Assembly (NCBI GenBank): GCA_015680685.1 | Contig: MNCI01002798.1 | Coordinates: 117,277-181,276 of the forward strand | DNA: 64,000 nucleotides | Direction of reading: 5' to 3' | Source of the DNA: Gnetum montanum | Lineage: Eukaryota; Streptophyta; Gnetopsida; Gnetales; Gnetaceae | Shown here: positions 11,760-22,529 of the stretch, piece after piece | How the letters are laid out: every line of letters begins with the position of its first letter | How positions within the stretch are numbered: position 1 is the first letter of the stretch | Made by a program: the position numbers and the translations under genes | The notes under the pieces: generated by a model | Databases searched by the model: none | Told to the model about the DNA's origin: nothing | The model's input: only the letters and a program-made list of their open reading frames with translations

Positions 11760-12578
11760 TGATGAGTGGCGATGTGCCCCTACACTCAACCATATGAATA
11801 TGAGCGTTTCACATGCGATCTGGTCGAACTCCAAGGACTAAGTGCTTATGCACCTTATGGAACACTTAAGGTTAATCAATCGCTATCTTCCGAAGCTTAC
11901 TTGTATTTGTCATGGTTGTATGGTTAAGTGAGCTTGAGGTACATGATTTTTGTGTCTTTTGTCTTTTTATTGCCTATGCTAAGAGAGGAAAGGGTGAAGA
12001 GACTAAGTAACTAACTTTCACTAACTAAGCTTTAATTGTCCTAGCATCAGTATCCATTCCCACTTTCCGTACACACCCTGAACTAGTGCAACACTACTGG
12101 GATTACCAAATGCTATTCGTTACTAGGTTACCAAGTGTAGCACACCTGCTCGAAGTGGTCGTATTGAATGCATTTAACTAGGAGAGTAAAGGGTTGAGAG
12201 AGATTAATTATCTAAGAAAGCATTTAAACATTTAATAGTAATTAAAGTCCTATTTAGCTTAGTCGATATGCTACAAGGTTTATCAGAAAGTTCATCTTTA
12301 TTGTTGTACACAATTGTGTGCTTAGGTACAAATTGTTTGAATAAAGATTCATTCACTTTGAGACTCCTACTACGGGAACATGGAAATTATTCTAACTTTG
12401 GAATGATAAAACTAATATAGTTTAGCTAAGGGTCTAGATCTAGATGGATAAACAAGGAAAAACCACCTCTTATTTATAGAACTGGCAACAGGCTACGATA
12501 TCGCATACATGATATCATAGGGGCCGACGCGATATCGTAGATGTGATATCTTAACCCATGCGATATCGTGACTCATCA
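11760..12578 (-). repeat. G1 5' LTR
   Basis: Full-length partner of 5749-6558, from TGATGAGTGG to GTGACTCATCA, with CAAAG outside and the PBS inside. The ends form an 8-bp inverted repeat TGATGAGT/ACTCATCA. A TATA box (TATAAATA on the minus strand) lies at 12478-12471. Many differences from the 3' LTR are CG versus TG or CA. Confidence 0.93.
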
Positions 12579-12583
12579 CAAAG

Positions 12584-14608
12584 GAATAAAATAAGTATTT
12601 CAAAAGTTAGTATAGATATCTAAAGCTAAACTCCATCCAAAGGAGGAGTACTATATTAGAAGTATTTAATAAAAATTATCAAACTTACACTTATCTATTT
12701 AATTTGAGGAAACAAATTTAACAACAGAAGTAAAACACTGATGATTCATTTGATGTAGCCTTGGGTATATATTACACTCTACTTTATAGATACCTAGTTA
12801 ATGGCTTCTTCTAGAAAGAACAACTTCACCACATTGTAGATGAGCTTAGAAACAAAGCTTGTAAGACTCTTAGGATGTATAATTAAGGATGATTATTGAA
12901 ATAAAAAACCCACCATATTTAGAAGCGTATAGATCAAGTAGATAAGAAGGAAGGATAGCTTTGGAAAAAAGAAGATGCAAAAGAATAAAATAAAGATTCA
13001 TTTCTTAGTAATATAAAAGGAAAAAATCTATGAACCTTAATAGGTAGACATAATTGAAAAAATGGTGCTATACAAAATCCTACCAATTCTTAAATTAATC
13101 TCACTAACAATGAAAAAGATCAACAAAATATGGGATGTTATCAATGAAAACTTTTCAACTACATTAAAAATAATGAAGTAGAGGAAGTAATAGGCAAACT
13201 GGTAATCAAATCCAAATAAGAGATGATAAAGAAGAAGAAAAAGGATCAGTAGCTACTGATGAAAAAGTATCTAATGATGATAACTATGAATATTACCAAT
13301 ATGAACATGCCAAGAGTGTTTTCCCTAGTATATCACAAATGATTACAATGATATAGAAATGAGGTACTTATGCTTTGAATCTAAAGTTTGTTAAAAAACA
13401 TATGCCAAATAGGTTGTTGTATCTACAAAGTAATTACAAATAGACCTCATACTATTTAAGAGGAGTAGCACCTCCATCGCAAGAGTAATATCACCACTAG
13501 TAACAAATTCCATAGTCATGGGGCATGCCATTATCACAATAACAATACTCATACCACTAGCTTGATCCTTATAGGCACTTTGTGCAATGAGTGTCTTCAA
13601 CAAGTCTTGTTTCTCCTACATATCATTATTACCGTCTAGAATATCATAGACATGTTGCACCTACTCCTTAGTCTCTATCTTATGTATTTTATTCACCTTG
13701 AATTTCTTCATTATTTGTACATTCATCTCAAATGCAAGTAGAGCTACCACTATAGTTGTAGCAAAGTAATACTACTTGTGTAGGTTATATGTAGGTGAAT
13801 AATGAACCTACTAGTCATAAGCGTAAACTTAGAAGACATTATTTCTTTTGATAAAATCTAAGTCTATACCTAGTTTTTAATGAATTCATTTATCCACTTA
13901 CTTCTTTGAAAATTCAACAACCAATTACATAAAATTTAAATAATGTACCTCATCATGTTCAATACCAACAACCAATAAAATAGATAGTAGTATAAATTGT
14001 TATCAAGAATGTCTTGCTCACTTAAGTAGTTACAAATTAGATTAAAGCTAGATCCCTTCCACTAAAAAGAATAAATTTTGGTAGCACATTTGTTTAGTTG
14101 CAAATTGTAGAACATTCGCTGTGTAAAGCTCTACTAAATGTAGACATGAATCTTATCTGAAAGAAAATGTACCATGTCTAAAACCTACCTGCATTAAAGA
14201 AATTAGTCTTAGGATAGATCTAGTAGATTAATCAATCATAATACCTCTAGGAAAAGTTAAAGACGTTTTTACTACTATTAATGGCTAATCTCATCCTATT
14301 GATTTTTTGGTAATTCATAATAAGGATAATAGAGATGGCTTTCTTTTCATTATGAGAAGGACATGGTTCAGTACTATTGCTGCAAAATTAGGCTTTAGAA
14401 ACATTTCCTTAGAAATGACTAAGAAAAATGAACATGATATAGTGAAAAGGAAGAAAGTTTCATGTATTAATTACAATGCAATAGGATTCATTTATGTATA
14501 GAAAATCTAGAATATGAAAAGGACCACTATTCAACATGCATTAAATGCAAAGAACAAGAATGTGTATATATAATAGCCACTAAAGAAGAAGATCCTAGTG
14601 GCTAAAGG
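12584..14608 (+). pseudogene. G4: decayed gypsy gag-protease fragment
   Basis: Plus-strand remnant of the same family, too broken for a long frame. Near 12760-12880 the reading DVALGIYYTLLYRYLVNGFF and then HHIVDELRNKA matches Gag of G1 and G2. The protease part (about 14115-14501) has CKALLNVDMNLI where others have KALLDSGSGVNLI, so the catalytic Asp-Ser-Gly is lost (Asp to Asn), then VIHNKDNRDGFLFIMRRTW. Gag upstream of about 12600 and any 5' LTR are missing. G3 is inserted at 14609-14613 and the sequence resumes at 47756 in register with the matching region of G3 (near 22110-22160). This makes G4 the oldest layer of the stack. Confidence 0.75.
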
Positions 14609-15213
14609 AATATTGATAAGGCATCGATAAGATAGGTTACATCAACATAGCCCCATCGATGTATCCCTATCAACACATGGTAGGATGTGTTGACATAGAT
14701 ATGTTGATGTTGATTTTTCACTGCCTATATAAAGGTGTGCACCTCTTGCATTTATGGCACCTTTCAATCATAGCCTTTGTCAAACTCTTGTAGATTTTTC
14801 TCTAGAGTTATGATATTTTCTCTTTGACTACATGTAGTATGGATCTAAGAGATTGTATAGAGTTTTATTCAAGTGCCTATGTACCTGAACACATTGGCAT
14901 GATGACAATAAAATCGAGATTTCCTACATGCATTACATCACTTAGATAGCTTAACTTTACTTTTTAGCACATTACTTTACACTTAAAAATATTTTACTTA
15001 ATTAAGTAATTAATGTTATTGATCATAAACACATGAGTATGACCACTTCCAGCATAATGTGTTAGCACTTGGTAATTCTAGTAGTGGATATATGGTATAT
15101 TTAGCAATAGTTACTTGGTAATCCATTAGTGTTAATACTAGTTTAAGATGTGTATAATAAGTTGGAATAGTTACTCCACGTTGTTGGCACATTTTGGCCA
15201 TTTAATGGAGCAG

Positions 15214-15315
15214 GCTTTGTGAGGTTATGAAGCTAATCATATAACTAATGTCCACCCTGATTTAAACATTGCCAATATTTTATTGGATGAAGACTTTTCA
15301 GAGGTATTGGGGTGG
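15214..15315 (+). pseudogene. Receptor-like protein kinase fragment (catalytic-loop exon)
   Basis: The frame reads EGYEANHITNVHPDLNIAN and then ILLDEDFSEVLGW. This follows the receptor-like kinase pattern around subdomains VIb-VII (LHEGCEPPIIHRDVK, then ANILLDEDFEAVLGDFG). The HRD motif is changed to HPD, the catalytic Lys of DVK/DIK is Asn, and the DFG motif has decayed to a Trp-Phe reading, so no kinase activity is possible. Only about 30 codons are recognisable, inside X1. Homology over so short a piece is suggestive rather than certain. Confidence 0.5.
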
Positions 15316-15451
15316 TTTGTTTGTTCCATAAATTAGTATACTGCTGTTCTTCGACTCATCTTTCAGTGACCTTGGAATGGTTGAGGTTGTAGTTGAATTT
15401 CTTCTCTGCAGATTTTACCTTTTTTCATAAGGTATAAAACCCTTTGCAGTT

Positions 15452-15925
15452 ATGGCTACTTCAGAAAACCCTAACGAGACACTTGAGTAGGTCCAGCAAG
15501 ACAAGCACAGGTTCTTGCATACAGTTTATTATGTCGGCAACCTCGAAAGGACCATCAAATTCTACACAGAGTGCCTTGGAATGCAACTACTAAGGTAGAG
15601 AGATGTTCCGAAAGAAAAATACTCGAATGCAGTTTTTGGGATATGGACCTGAAGATTCTCATTTTGTTGTCGAATTAACTTACAATTACGGTGTGGACCA
15701 CTATGACATTGGAACAAGATTTGGTCATTTTGCCATTGCAACTGTAGACGTTTACAAATTCGTTGAGAATGTTCATGCAAAAGGAGGAAAAGTTACCTGA
15801 AAACTGGGGCCCATGAAAGGAGGAACGACTATAATCGCATTTGTGCAAGATCTAGATGGCTATATTTTGGAGATCATCGAAAGGCCTTCAACACCAAAGC
15901 CTCTATGTCAGGAATTGGGGATCTT
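15452..15925 (+). pseudogene. Glyoxalase I (lactoylglutathione lyase), intronless partial pseudogene
   Basis: Glyoxalase I turns the methylglyoxal-glutathione hemithioacetal into lactoylglutathione. From the ATG at 15452 the frame reads MATSENP, then RFLHTVYYVGNLERTIKFY, TECLGMQLL, GYGPEDSHFVVELTYNYG, FGHFAIATVDVYKFVENV and ILEIIERPS, closely following the N-terminal domain of plant glyoxalase I. The metal-ligand candidates (His in FLHT, Glu in VVELTY, His in FGHF, Glu in LEIIE) survive. It is broken by in-frame stops at 15488, 15596 and 15798 and by a one-base frameshift near 15630. Similarity fades after PKPLCQ, so most of the second domain is absent. Plant glyoxalase I genes have several introns; none is seen, which points to capture through an mRNA. 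It lies inside X1. Confidence 0.88.
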
Positions 15926-16007
15926 GAATTGTGAAATCCGTTGGTTTGTTTTGGACTACAACTGTGTTTCACAGATCATGGACAGGAAGCCTCAATAGTT
16001 GAAGGAC

Positions 16008-16663
16008 ACGACACACAACCATGGCAGATGCAGAAGATGTGGAGAGGACGGCGGTGGCACCGGCACAGCATTGTGGACGTACGCCGACAGAAATGCGCGG
16101 CCGTGGCGTTCACAAAAATGACCAAGGCATAGTGAGGCCATCAGGGTTTTTCACAGGTTTCTGCAGCAAGGGTTTAGGGTTACAGAAATTCAAAGATTTG
16201 CTAACTTAACAGAGTGTCGCCACTGAACGCCACGTCAATGGCGCTGTTCTTGGCGCTTCTGGAGCGCAATGATCTTGCCTCGCGCATAACCTCCTTCTGC
16301 ACCGCCACGTACCTTCTCTGCGGAGGCCGTGTTTACGCTGTCGTTGACCCAGACCACAGTTTCACAAATGCAATGATTTCTAGAACTACTCCCTCGATGA
16401 CAACGTCAACGCGATTGGTTCAGCAGCTACGACACACAGCCATGGCGGCAGCAGAGCAACGAACCAACGTGAATAGAAATTGCGTACGGGCTGGAAAAGA
16501 ACAGAAGAAACTACGGTTCCTGCAACAGGACGATGAAACAGGAAGAGGTTTGGCAGTAGCCACAGCCACAAGACAGGTCGTTTCTAAGCTAAACATGGAC
16601 ATAAACGTGGATGTTGATATTGCCAATATTTCACTCGCTTTTCATTCCACCGAACCTTTTTAA
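16008..16663 (+). other. GC-richer open segment of unknown origin in X1
   Basis: This part is clearly less AT-rich than its surroundings and holds two open frames: 16021-16209 (62 codons) and 16214-16663 (149 codons, starting MSPLNATSMALFLALLER). Neither matches a family I know. A 20-base direct repeat with two mismatches occurs at 16008-16027 and 16429-16448, each with an ATG inside CCATGGC. Base composition and position suggest a third captured host fragment, possibly first-exon or untranslated sequence. Whether it codes is unknown. Confidence 0.4.
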
Positions 16664-17174
16664 TCAAATTTAATTTGATTTTCATTTTTTCTTTGTTTAA
16701 GAAAGAAGTAAAGGATATATTGTTATTAATTCAAAAGGAAAGAGAAGTTATAAGGTAGTTATTCAATATTATATGTATGGAACAAGTGTCCTTTACAATT
16801 TTTAAATATCATGGTGGTGATAACTTCCCCTTGGTGGTTACAACTAAATTTCAATTTCCCATGGTACTTATAACCACCAAATAGGAAACTTGGGAACCAT
16901 AGCTTTTTAATCTTTGAAGTGGTTGTAACTACAAGGGCCACTTGTCAACTACAAAGGCCAATTGTCAACTAAACGGGACACGTGTCAGATGCAGCATTTT
17001 TATCTCTTTTGTGGTTGAAACCACCCAAAATTGTTGTAACTTACCTAACTTGTTGGGCAAGTAACCTCCTAACTTGTTGGGCAAGTAATCTTCTAACTGG
17101 TTGATCAAGTTACTTGGGAGAGAAGTTAGGTGAGATATTTTTAAATATGTAACTTCCCTACCTACCTTGGAATC

Positions 17175-17182
17175 CTATAAAA
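17175..17182 (+). promoter_or_regulatory. TATA box in X1
   Basis: TATAAAAA, followed by GC-moderate leader-like DNA with a run of ATC triplets (17209-17255) and an AATAAAG polyadenylation-like signal at about 17413. This order suits the U3-R boundary of an LTR. Just upstream, two copies of AACTTGTTGGGCAAGTAA lie in tandem (about 17047-17089). Confidence 0.5.
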
Positions 17183-18812
17183 AGGCTTCAAGGGTCAAGG
17201 AGGAAAGATCATCATCATCACTTTTAGGATCATAACATAGGATCATCATCACTTCTCACATCACTTGGAAGACTTTTGGGAGAAGACTTGTCATCTCATT
17301 TTGAGAAGGCTACAAGTTAGCATTTGGGCTCTCACTTGGAGACATTTTGAGTCTTGGGAGAAGAGCTTTGTAAAGAAGAAGTTGTGACGATTGCTTGCAA
17401 GATGGCTTGCTAGAATAAAGATTTCAGCCTCTTTGTCATGGTCCTGTGAGTTATGCATTTCATTTTTTGTTTTGTTTAAATTGTTTAGCTAGTGGTTTAG
17501 ATAGTATCATCCTTGGCAAGTAATTTTGGGATTTTTAGATTGCTCTTACTGTTCTTGTTGCCCGATAGAAATTTCTATTAAAATTTTGCCATAGAAGCGC
17601 TTGTGTTTAAAAGCCTTAAGAGCATTTTAGTAGTAAATTTCATTATTGTGCAACGTGTGGGAACTGCTATTGGGATTGTTGTAAGAGAGCCTCTGTTTGT
17701 AGTCACGCCGTTGAACAATTCAGTAGTCGAGAGGGTTCAGAAAATCTTTGGTATTTTGATGGGACCAGAATAGCTTCTTTTTATCTTTAAAGTGAATTCT
17801 CGTGGTATTTCAATCAGAAATTGTCAAGTCTTTTAAAGGTTCTGTTTGAATGCAATCGTTGACATCTATTATCTAGTCAAAATGGAGTCTCGTACGTGGT
17901 AGTTTACGCAGCAATTTTTGGTAGCATAATAGGATTGTCTTGAAGATATTGCTTGTTTGAGCCTTGGAAGTTTGAACAATTCGTAGATATTGAATTTGGG
18001 ATAGCTTTATTGCGAAGTGTTTACTCGTGTCATTTTACCTTGTTGAAATATTTGAGGTCTACACAAATCTGCTTTCTTTTCTTTTCTGCTTATTTCCATC
18101 GAATCTTGCTCTTTTTCTAGTTTTCTTCTGGAACTATCTCTTTCTCTGGGGAAAATTAGGAGTAGATTCCGGAGTTGTGCTCAAATGTTTTTGCAAAATT
18201 TTATTTGTTACAAGTAGGTATTATAAGGACTGCGTAGACTAGGCAGTTGAACAAAATAGGAAATTTTCAAGAACTCACAGTACTTGGCAAAGTTGGCTGA
18301 ATCTCTTTAAAGTAAGTCATTTGTAGTTCACACACAACGCAATTGTCACATTTTACACAACCACACGCCGCAACAGCACACACACATACTCACATTAACT
18401 ACTGAGTTTATTTGGAGGTATCTGGGCCTTGGTGTTGTTAGAGACTAGCAGGCACCTAAATCCTATTCGAGGACACTCGTTGGCGGTCGTGTCCCAAACA
18501 GTCGCCAACACACGTTAGGATAATAAGTTACTAGATTAGTTGATTAGCTAGATAATTAATTGTTAAACCTTTATTTAATCATCTAGACATTAGGGTAAAA
18601 ATATATTGAAAATAATTATAAAAATATACATCATATGCCTTAACCATATGTACTAATAAAACACAAGTGTGAGTTAGAAAAACAATGGCATTGCAACTCC
18701 ATGATTCACTATTGGGCCACTTTGATAACTAAGTCTATAGAATCTGACCAGATCGCTAGTGAATACTTATGATTCATATGGTTGGGTGTAGGGGATACTT
18801 ACTACTCATCAC

Positions 18813-18830
18813 TAACACCATTGCCGGGAA
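18813..18830 (+). other. G3 primer-binding site (tRNA-Asp)
   Basis: TAACACCATTGCCGGGAA lies one base after the 5' LTR. It differs from TGGCGCCGTTGCCGGGGA at five positions, all G to A. Confidence 0.8.
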
Positions 18831-18959
18831 CTTAGTTTAGATAAGTGGGCAAGAAATTATTGACTAGTGAATTCATACAAAAGCATTGTGAAGAGAACAT
18901 AACAAAATATCTTTCATAATAATAATAATATCCTAAGGTGTACTACATCTATTTTTGAA

Positions 18960-21150
18960 ATGGTTTCTGCTCATAGAAAAGAATCTCCACCTCATGATGA
19001 TAAAGATAATAGACAATAGAAGAGGATACAAAGGACCACTAGTAAGAAGCCTTAACAATTGAAAGTTTTCTACGTCCATTTGGATTCCTAATATCTAGAC
19101 TTCAATTTCATTCTTCATTAAGATGAATAGCTACAATGGAGAAATATGGAGAGTAGAATTGTGTTACCTTTAGATTGATAAGTTCTTTCCATGCCCATGA
19201 CTCAACTCATGAGGTTGGATATTGAAATAGTTGGCCTTGAGTACAAAAGCATGGAGCAAGTCTCTATGGACTACCAACCTACAAAAGATTAGCTTTGGAA
19301 AGATAAATGCATGGAAGTCCATTATGAAGCCTCGAAAGGTAAGAAAATCCTAACATCATTATTCCTATAGTTGCATAAAGAGGACAATTTATTTTTTGGC
19401 CACTCTTAATACATAGGTTCTCCTCCTTTCTTTGAGAATAACACCTTTCTCGAATGGTTGTAATCAACCTTGGAGAACATTCATGATGGAAAGATAGGGT
19501 TCAAAGGCCAAGAAGCCTCAAAGATAAGACTCCTAGTTATTCATCTAAGAATAATGAGAATGAAAAGAAGAATGAAATAGATAAAAAGAAGGATTAGGAT
19601 GAGAGTTGAAGAAGAAGAGCTAGAAGGCACAATTCTCATATTCCTTCATCTTCATCCTCCTCATCATCAAAATATGATAGGGAGAGCTATGACAAAGACA
19701 AAGACACAGGTACTCAGGATTATGATGGAGATGATTGGAGGTTTTCTTCATGATGATAGGGCCCAAAATGGAAGTTAACAAAGAGAGGAGCAAGAACATC
19801 GCTGAGAAACGAGGCATAGTAGAAATCCCCATAGGAGGCATGGTCATCATAGGGATGACCATGGATATAATGATAATGATGAACCATTATTGGCCACTAG
19901 ATACATGCTAAAATTTTCAAAAGTAGTTTAAGTTCCTACTAGGCATCATAAGGATAGCAAGATTAAACGGATAGATATCAACAATATCCCCAAGTTTGAG
20001 GGGGATATAATGTAGATACATAGCATCATATACAAGATTTCCATGATGCCTGTGCTTTACAAAACATTTAAAATGACTAGCCAAAGTTGACATTATTCCC
20101 AATGAAACTTATATAAGAAATAAAAAGTTGGTATCGATCCATGGAATCGGAATCCATTTGCCGATGGAGTACAATGTTAGAACTATTTAATGAAAAATAC
20201 CAAATGTGATCCCAAGTGTTCAACCTAAGGAAGGAAATTTAAGGATGGAAACAAAAGAATCATGAGTCCTTGGATGTAGCCTTGGGTAGGTACTACTCTT
20301 TAATGCACTAATGCCCAGGCCACAAATTCTCTTAAAGGAAACGACTTTTCCATATTATATATGGGCTCCATAATAAGACAAGATAAACTCTTGGGATCTA
20401 TGCCCAAGAGAGACTTTTTGAGATGAGAGTCCATTAAATCTAAATGCTAATAGAAAAAGTGGCCAAAGAATAAGGGGAGTTAAAGAAATGCAAGAATGTA
20501 GAGGAATACAACAAAGATTCCTCCATTTACAAGAGGGAGATATGTTTTTATGATATAGAGGAGGAAACATCATAGATGAAGTGGTGCAAAGGAAGACCTT
20601 GTTGATACAAAAATGTTTCTTTAAAATATTAGCTAAGGTGGATAAAATGTAAGACTCATTAGTTGAGAAGTTTCAAACTACTTTGGAAATAGTAGAGGAA
20701 AAGGTAGAAAAGGGAAGCAGTAAAAGAGATAAGAGGAGAAAAAGAGATACAAATAAGAGGTATCAACAGTAGAAAGATAAGGTTGCAATGATCAATAAGG
20801 TTGCAGATTCTAGATTTGATGATGATGGATGTGATATTTGTTAATACAAACATCCCAAGGGATGTTGTCTTATGATGTTACATGTATAAGAATTTGGGGT
20901 GTATGCCTTGAATCCAAAATTTGCAAAAGGCAACCACCAAGGAGGTTGCCTTATCCTCAAGGTAATCCAAGGTAATAGTTCCATCAAACATAATATTATC
21001 CAAGTAGAGTGTCATCTTAACCTTAAGATTAATATCAAAAATAGCAAAACCCATAGTAATGGATAGTATTATGTCCACTTGGACATTATGTCTTGTAGTA
21101 TGTATCTCCTCATGGTTATGCAAGTCATAATCCTTCAATTATCACTACTA
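18960..21150 (+). pseudogene. G3 gag
   Basis: Gag reading in fragments on the plus strand from the ATG at 18960 (MVSAHRKESPPHDD), where G1 and G2 open with MSSSH. Landmarks in order: LQWRNMESRIVLPLD (about 19130), a Ser/Arg-rich linker (about 19560-19780), a core segment near 19900-20160 with an FHDA-type motif, ALGRYYSLMH-like coding near 20280, and a basic tail near 20700-20830. Stops and frameshifts are frequent, so no long frame survives. The stretch 20880-21150 matches the end of gag and has no supported frame. The role is particle assembly, by family. Confidence 0.75.
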
Positions 21151-21599
21151 CCCTTTAGAATATCATTGAACTCATACTCAATGACCTAATCCTCCCTCTA
21201 CTTATCCTCCTCCCTATTCATCACCAAACTCTACATAATTAAATACCACTCCTCTACCACGTACGTTACCTATGTATGGGAAATTCCACTATAGATAAAG
21301 TAAAGAAATGTAATGATGATTGTTAACGTGTTGCCAGATAACCATTTGAGTGGCTCTAAATCTAAATCTTAAAAGAGGGCTTTTTTCAGGACCAATAGTC
21401 CACCAAAATCCTCAAAGACACTTGAAGCTGCTAACGCTATATCCACCACTTCTAAAATCACCCTTGAGTCTTCTTTAAACCAAATGTCCTTTAATGTGCA
21501 TACCATCATGTTGACCCATGTGATTATTGATTAAATCAAGGCTAGCCACCTTCCTAGGAAATGATATAATCCTAGGAGTTCCCTTATCTATTTTTAGAT

Positions 21600-22100
21600 C
21601 ACTAGGAATGATACATGTAAGGCTCTATTAGGCTCAGGTTCTAGAGTAAATTTAACCTCACATGAATGTATAAGACTTAGAACCTAGCTCCATTAAAGAA
21701 GTGCAACATCAGACTAGAGCTTGCTGATCAGTCCATCACTATTTCCTTAAGATTAGTGAAGGACATTGTGACCACCATTTATTGGTGGTCTTATACTATA
21801 AACTTCCTAGTGATCCATGTGTATAATTGCAAGGGGAACTTCCTTATTATCATGAAAAGAAATTGGCTCAACACAATTAATGCCAAGATGGGGTTCAAGA
21901 CCTTTCCTTGAAAATCTCTAAGGTAAATGAATTTGATAAAATAGAGAAGAAGCAAGTTCCATGCATTGCATATAGTAACATAGGGTGTCATTGCATACAA
22001 AAGATATAGGCTATACAAAGTATATCCATTAAAGCATGCCATAAATGTGTTGAGGTGTCTATTGTTCAAAAGTGCCTATATATAGTAACCACAAAATAGA
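21600..22100 (+). pseudogene. G3 protease region, active-site Asp lost
   Basis: The reading CKALLGSGSRVNLTSHE (about 21625-21675) matches KALLDSGSGVNLIS of G1, with the catalytic Asp changed to Gly. Downstream, in shifted frames, comes the counterpart of the IIMGRAWLSTI segment, near 21840-21870. It sits between gag and RT in the usual order. Without the Asp the enzyme would be inactive. Confidence 0.72.
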
Positions 22101-22529
22101 AAGGTGCCTAGTGGATAATAGCAAATAGTGGGACAAACTTCAAAATATGCATGAAACCGATAGAAAGTCTCAAAAGTGATTACATTAAATACATGGATGA
22201 AATAGAGCAAATCCACAACCAACTCTCACATGCATGGATTGAGATAGATTGAGGACAGTTGGATAGTTCAAATTAGTTCAAGTAGGAGCCCCTTAAACTA
22301 AAAACCTTACTAGGTAATCTAGAATATTCTTATCTTAAGAATAGGATGCCAATGAACATAAATTCCCATCTTGCTTAAGCACAAAAGAAGTTGGTGAAAA
22401 TGGTTGAAAAATGGCCAATACCCTTTGGCTAGTTATATCATAAACTAATAAGAATAGATCCAAGAATATGCTAGCATCAAATCTACATAGACTCCTCTAT
22501 CAAACCAAGAAGAAAACCATAGAGGAGGT

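Larger units (their letters stand above)
5749..12578 (-). mobile_element. G1: Ty3/gypsy LTR retrotransposon (deletion derivative)
   Basis: A 6.8 kb element with both LTRs, a tRNA-Asp primer-binding site, a PPT and perfect 5-bp target-site copies CAAAG at 5744-5748 and 12579-12583. It reads on the minus strand: 5' LTR 11760-12578, PBS 11741-11758, gag 11611 to about 9677, protease about 9190-8770, then a jump to the 3' non-coding block and the 3' LTR 5749-6558. RT, RNase H, integrase and the aORF of the family are missing. Sequence from about 8570 upward matches the protease/pol junction of G2, while below about 8535 it matches the post-integrase region of G5, so an internal deletion of about 3 kb is inferred. 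It could only have moved with enzymes supplied by relatives. The gag frame is the best preserved in the window. Confidence 0.93.
15182..18510 (+). mobile_element. X1: LTR-like insertion carrying captured gene fragments
   Basis: A 3.3 kb unit with termini TGTTGGC and GCCAACA (7-bp inverted repeat beginning TG and ending CA) and perfect target-site copies CACGT at 15177-15181 and 18511-18515. Removing it restores the G3 LTR exactly. Inside, in order: a receptor-kinase fragment, a glyoxalase I pseudogene, a GC-richer open segment (16008-16663), and a promoter-like part with TATAAAAA at 17175-17182 followed by about 1.3 kb of non-coding DNA. No gag, pol, PBS or second LTR was recognised. It could be a very large solo LTR whose U3 has taken up gene fragments, or a non-autonomous element with a lost LTR. 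The promoter-like part favours an LTR. Confidence 0.72.
14614..18811 (+). repeat. G3 5' LTR, interrupted by X1
   Basis: The LTR consists of 14614-15181 and 18516-18811, with X1 plus its second target-site copy between. It starts TGATAAGG, where the 3' LTR has TCATGAGA; both point to an ancestral TGATGAG. It ends ACTCATCA. A TATA box (TATATAAA) lies at 14726-14733, about 112 bases from the LTR start. After removal of X1 it aligns end to end with 46861-47755. Confidence 0.88.

Noticed and set aside
18475-18510. Helitron 3' hairpin (TTGGCG...CGCCAA)
   Set aside because: No CTRR end or 5' TC, and the unit has a 5-bp target-site duplication with TG...CA ends, which Helitrons lack.
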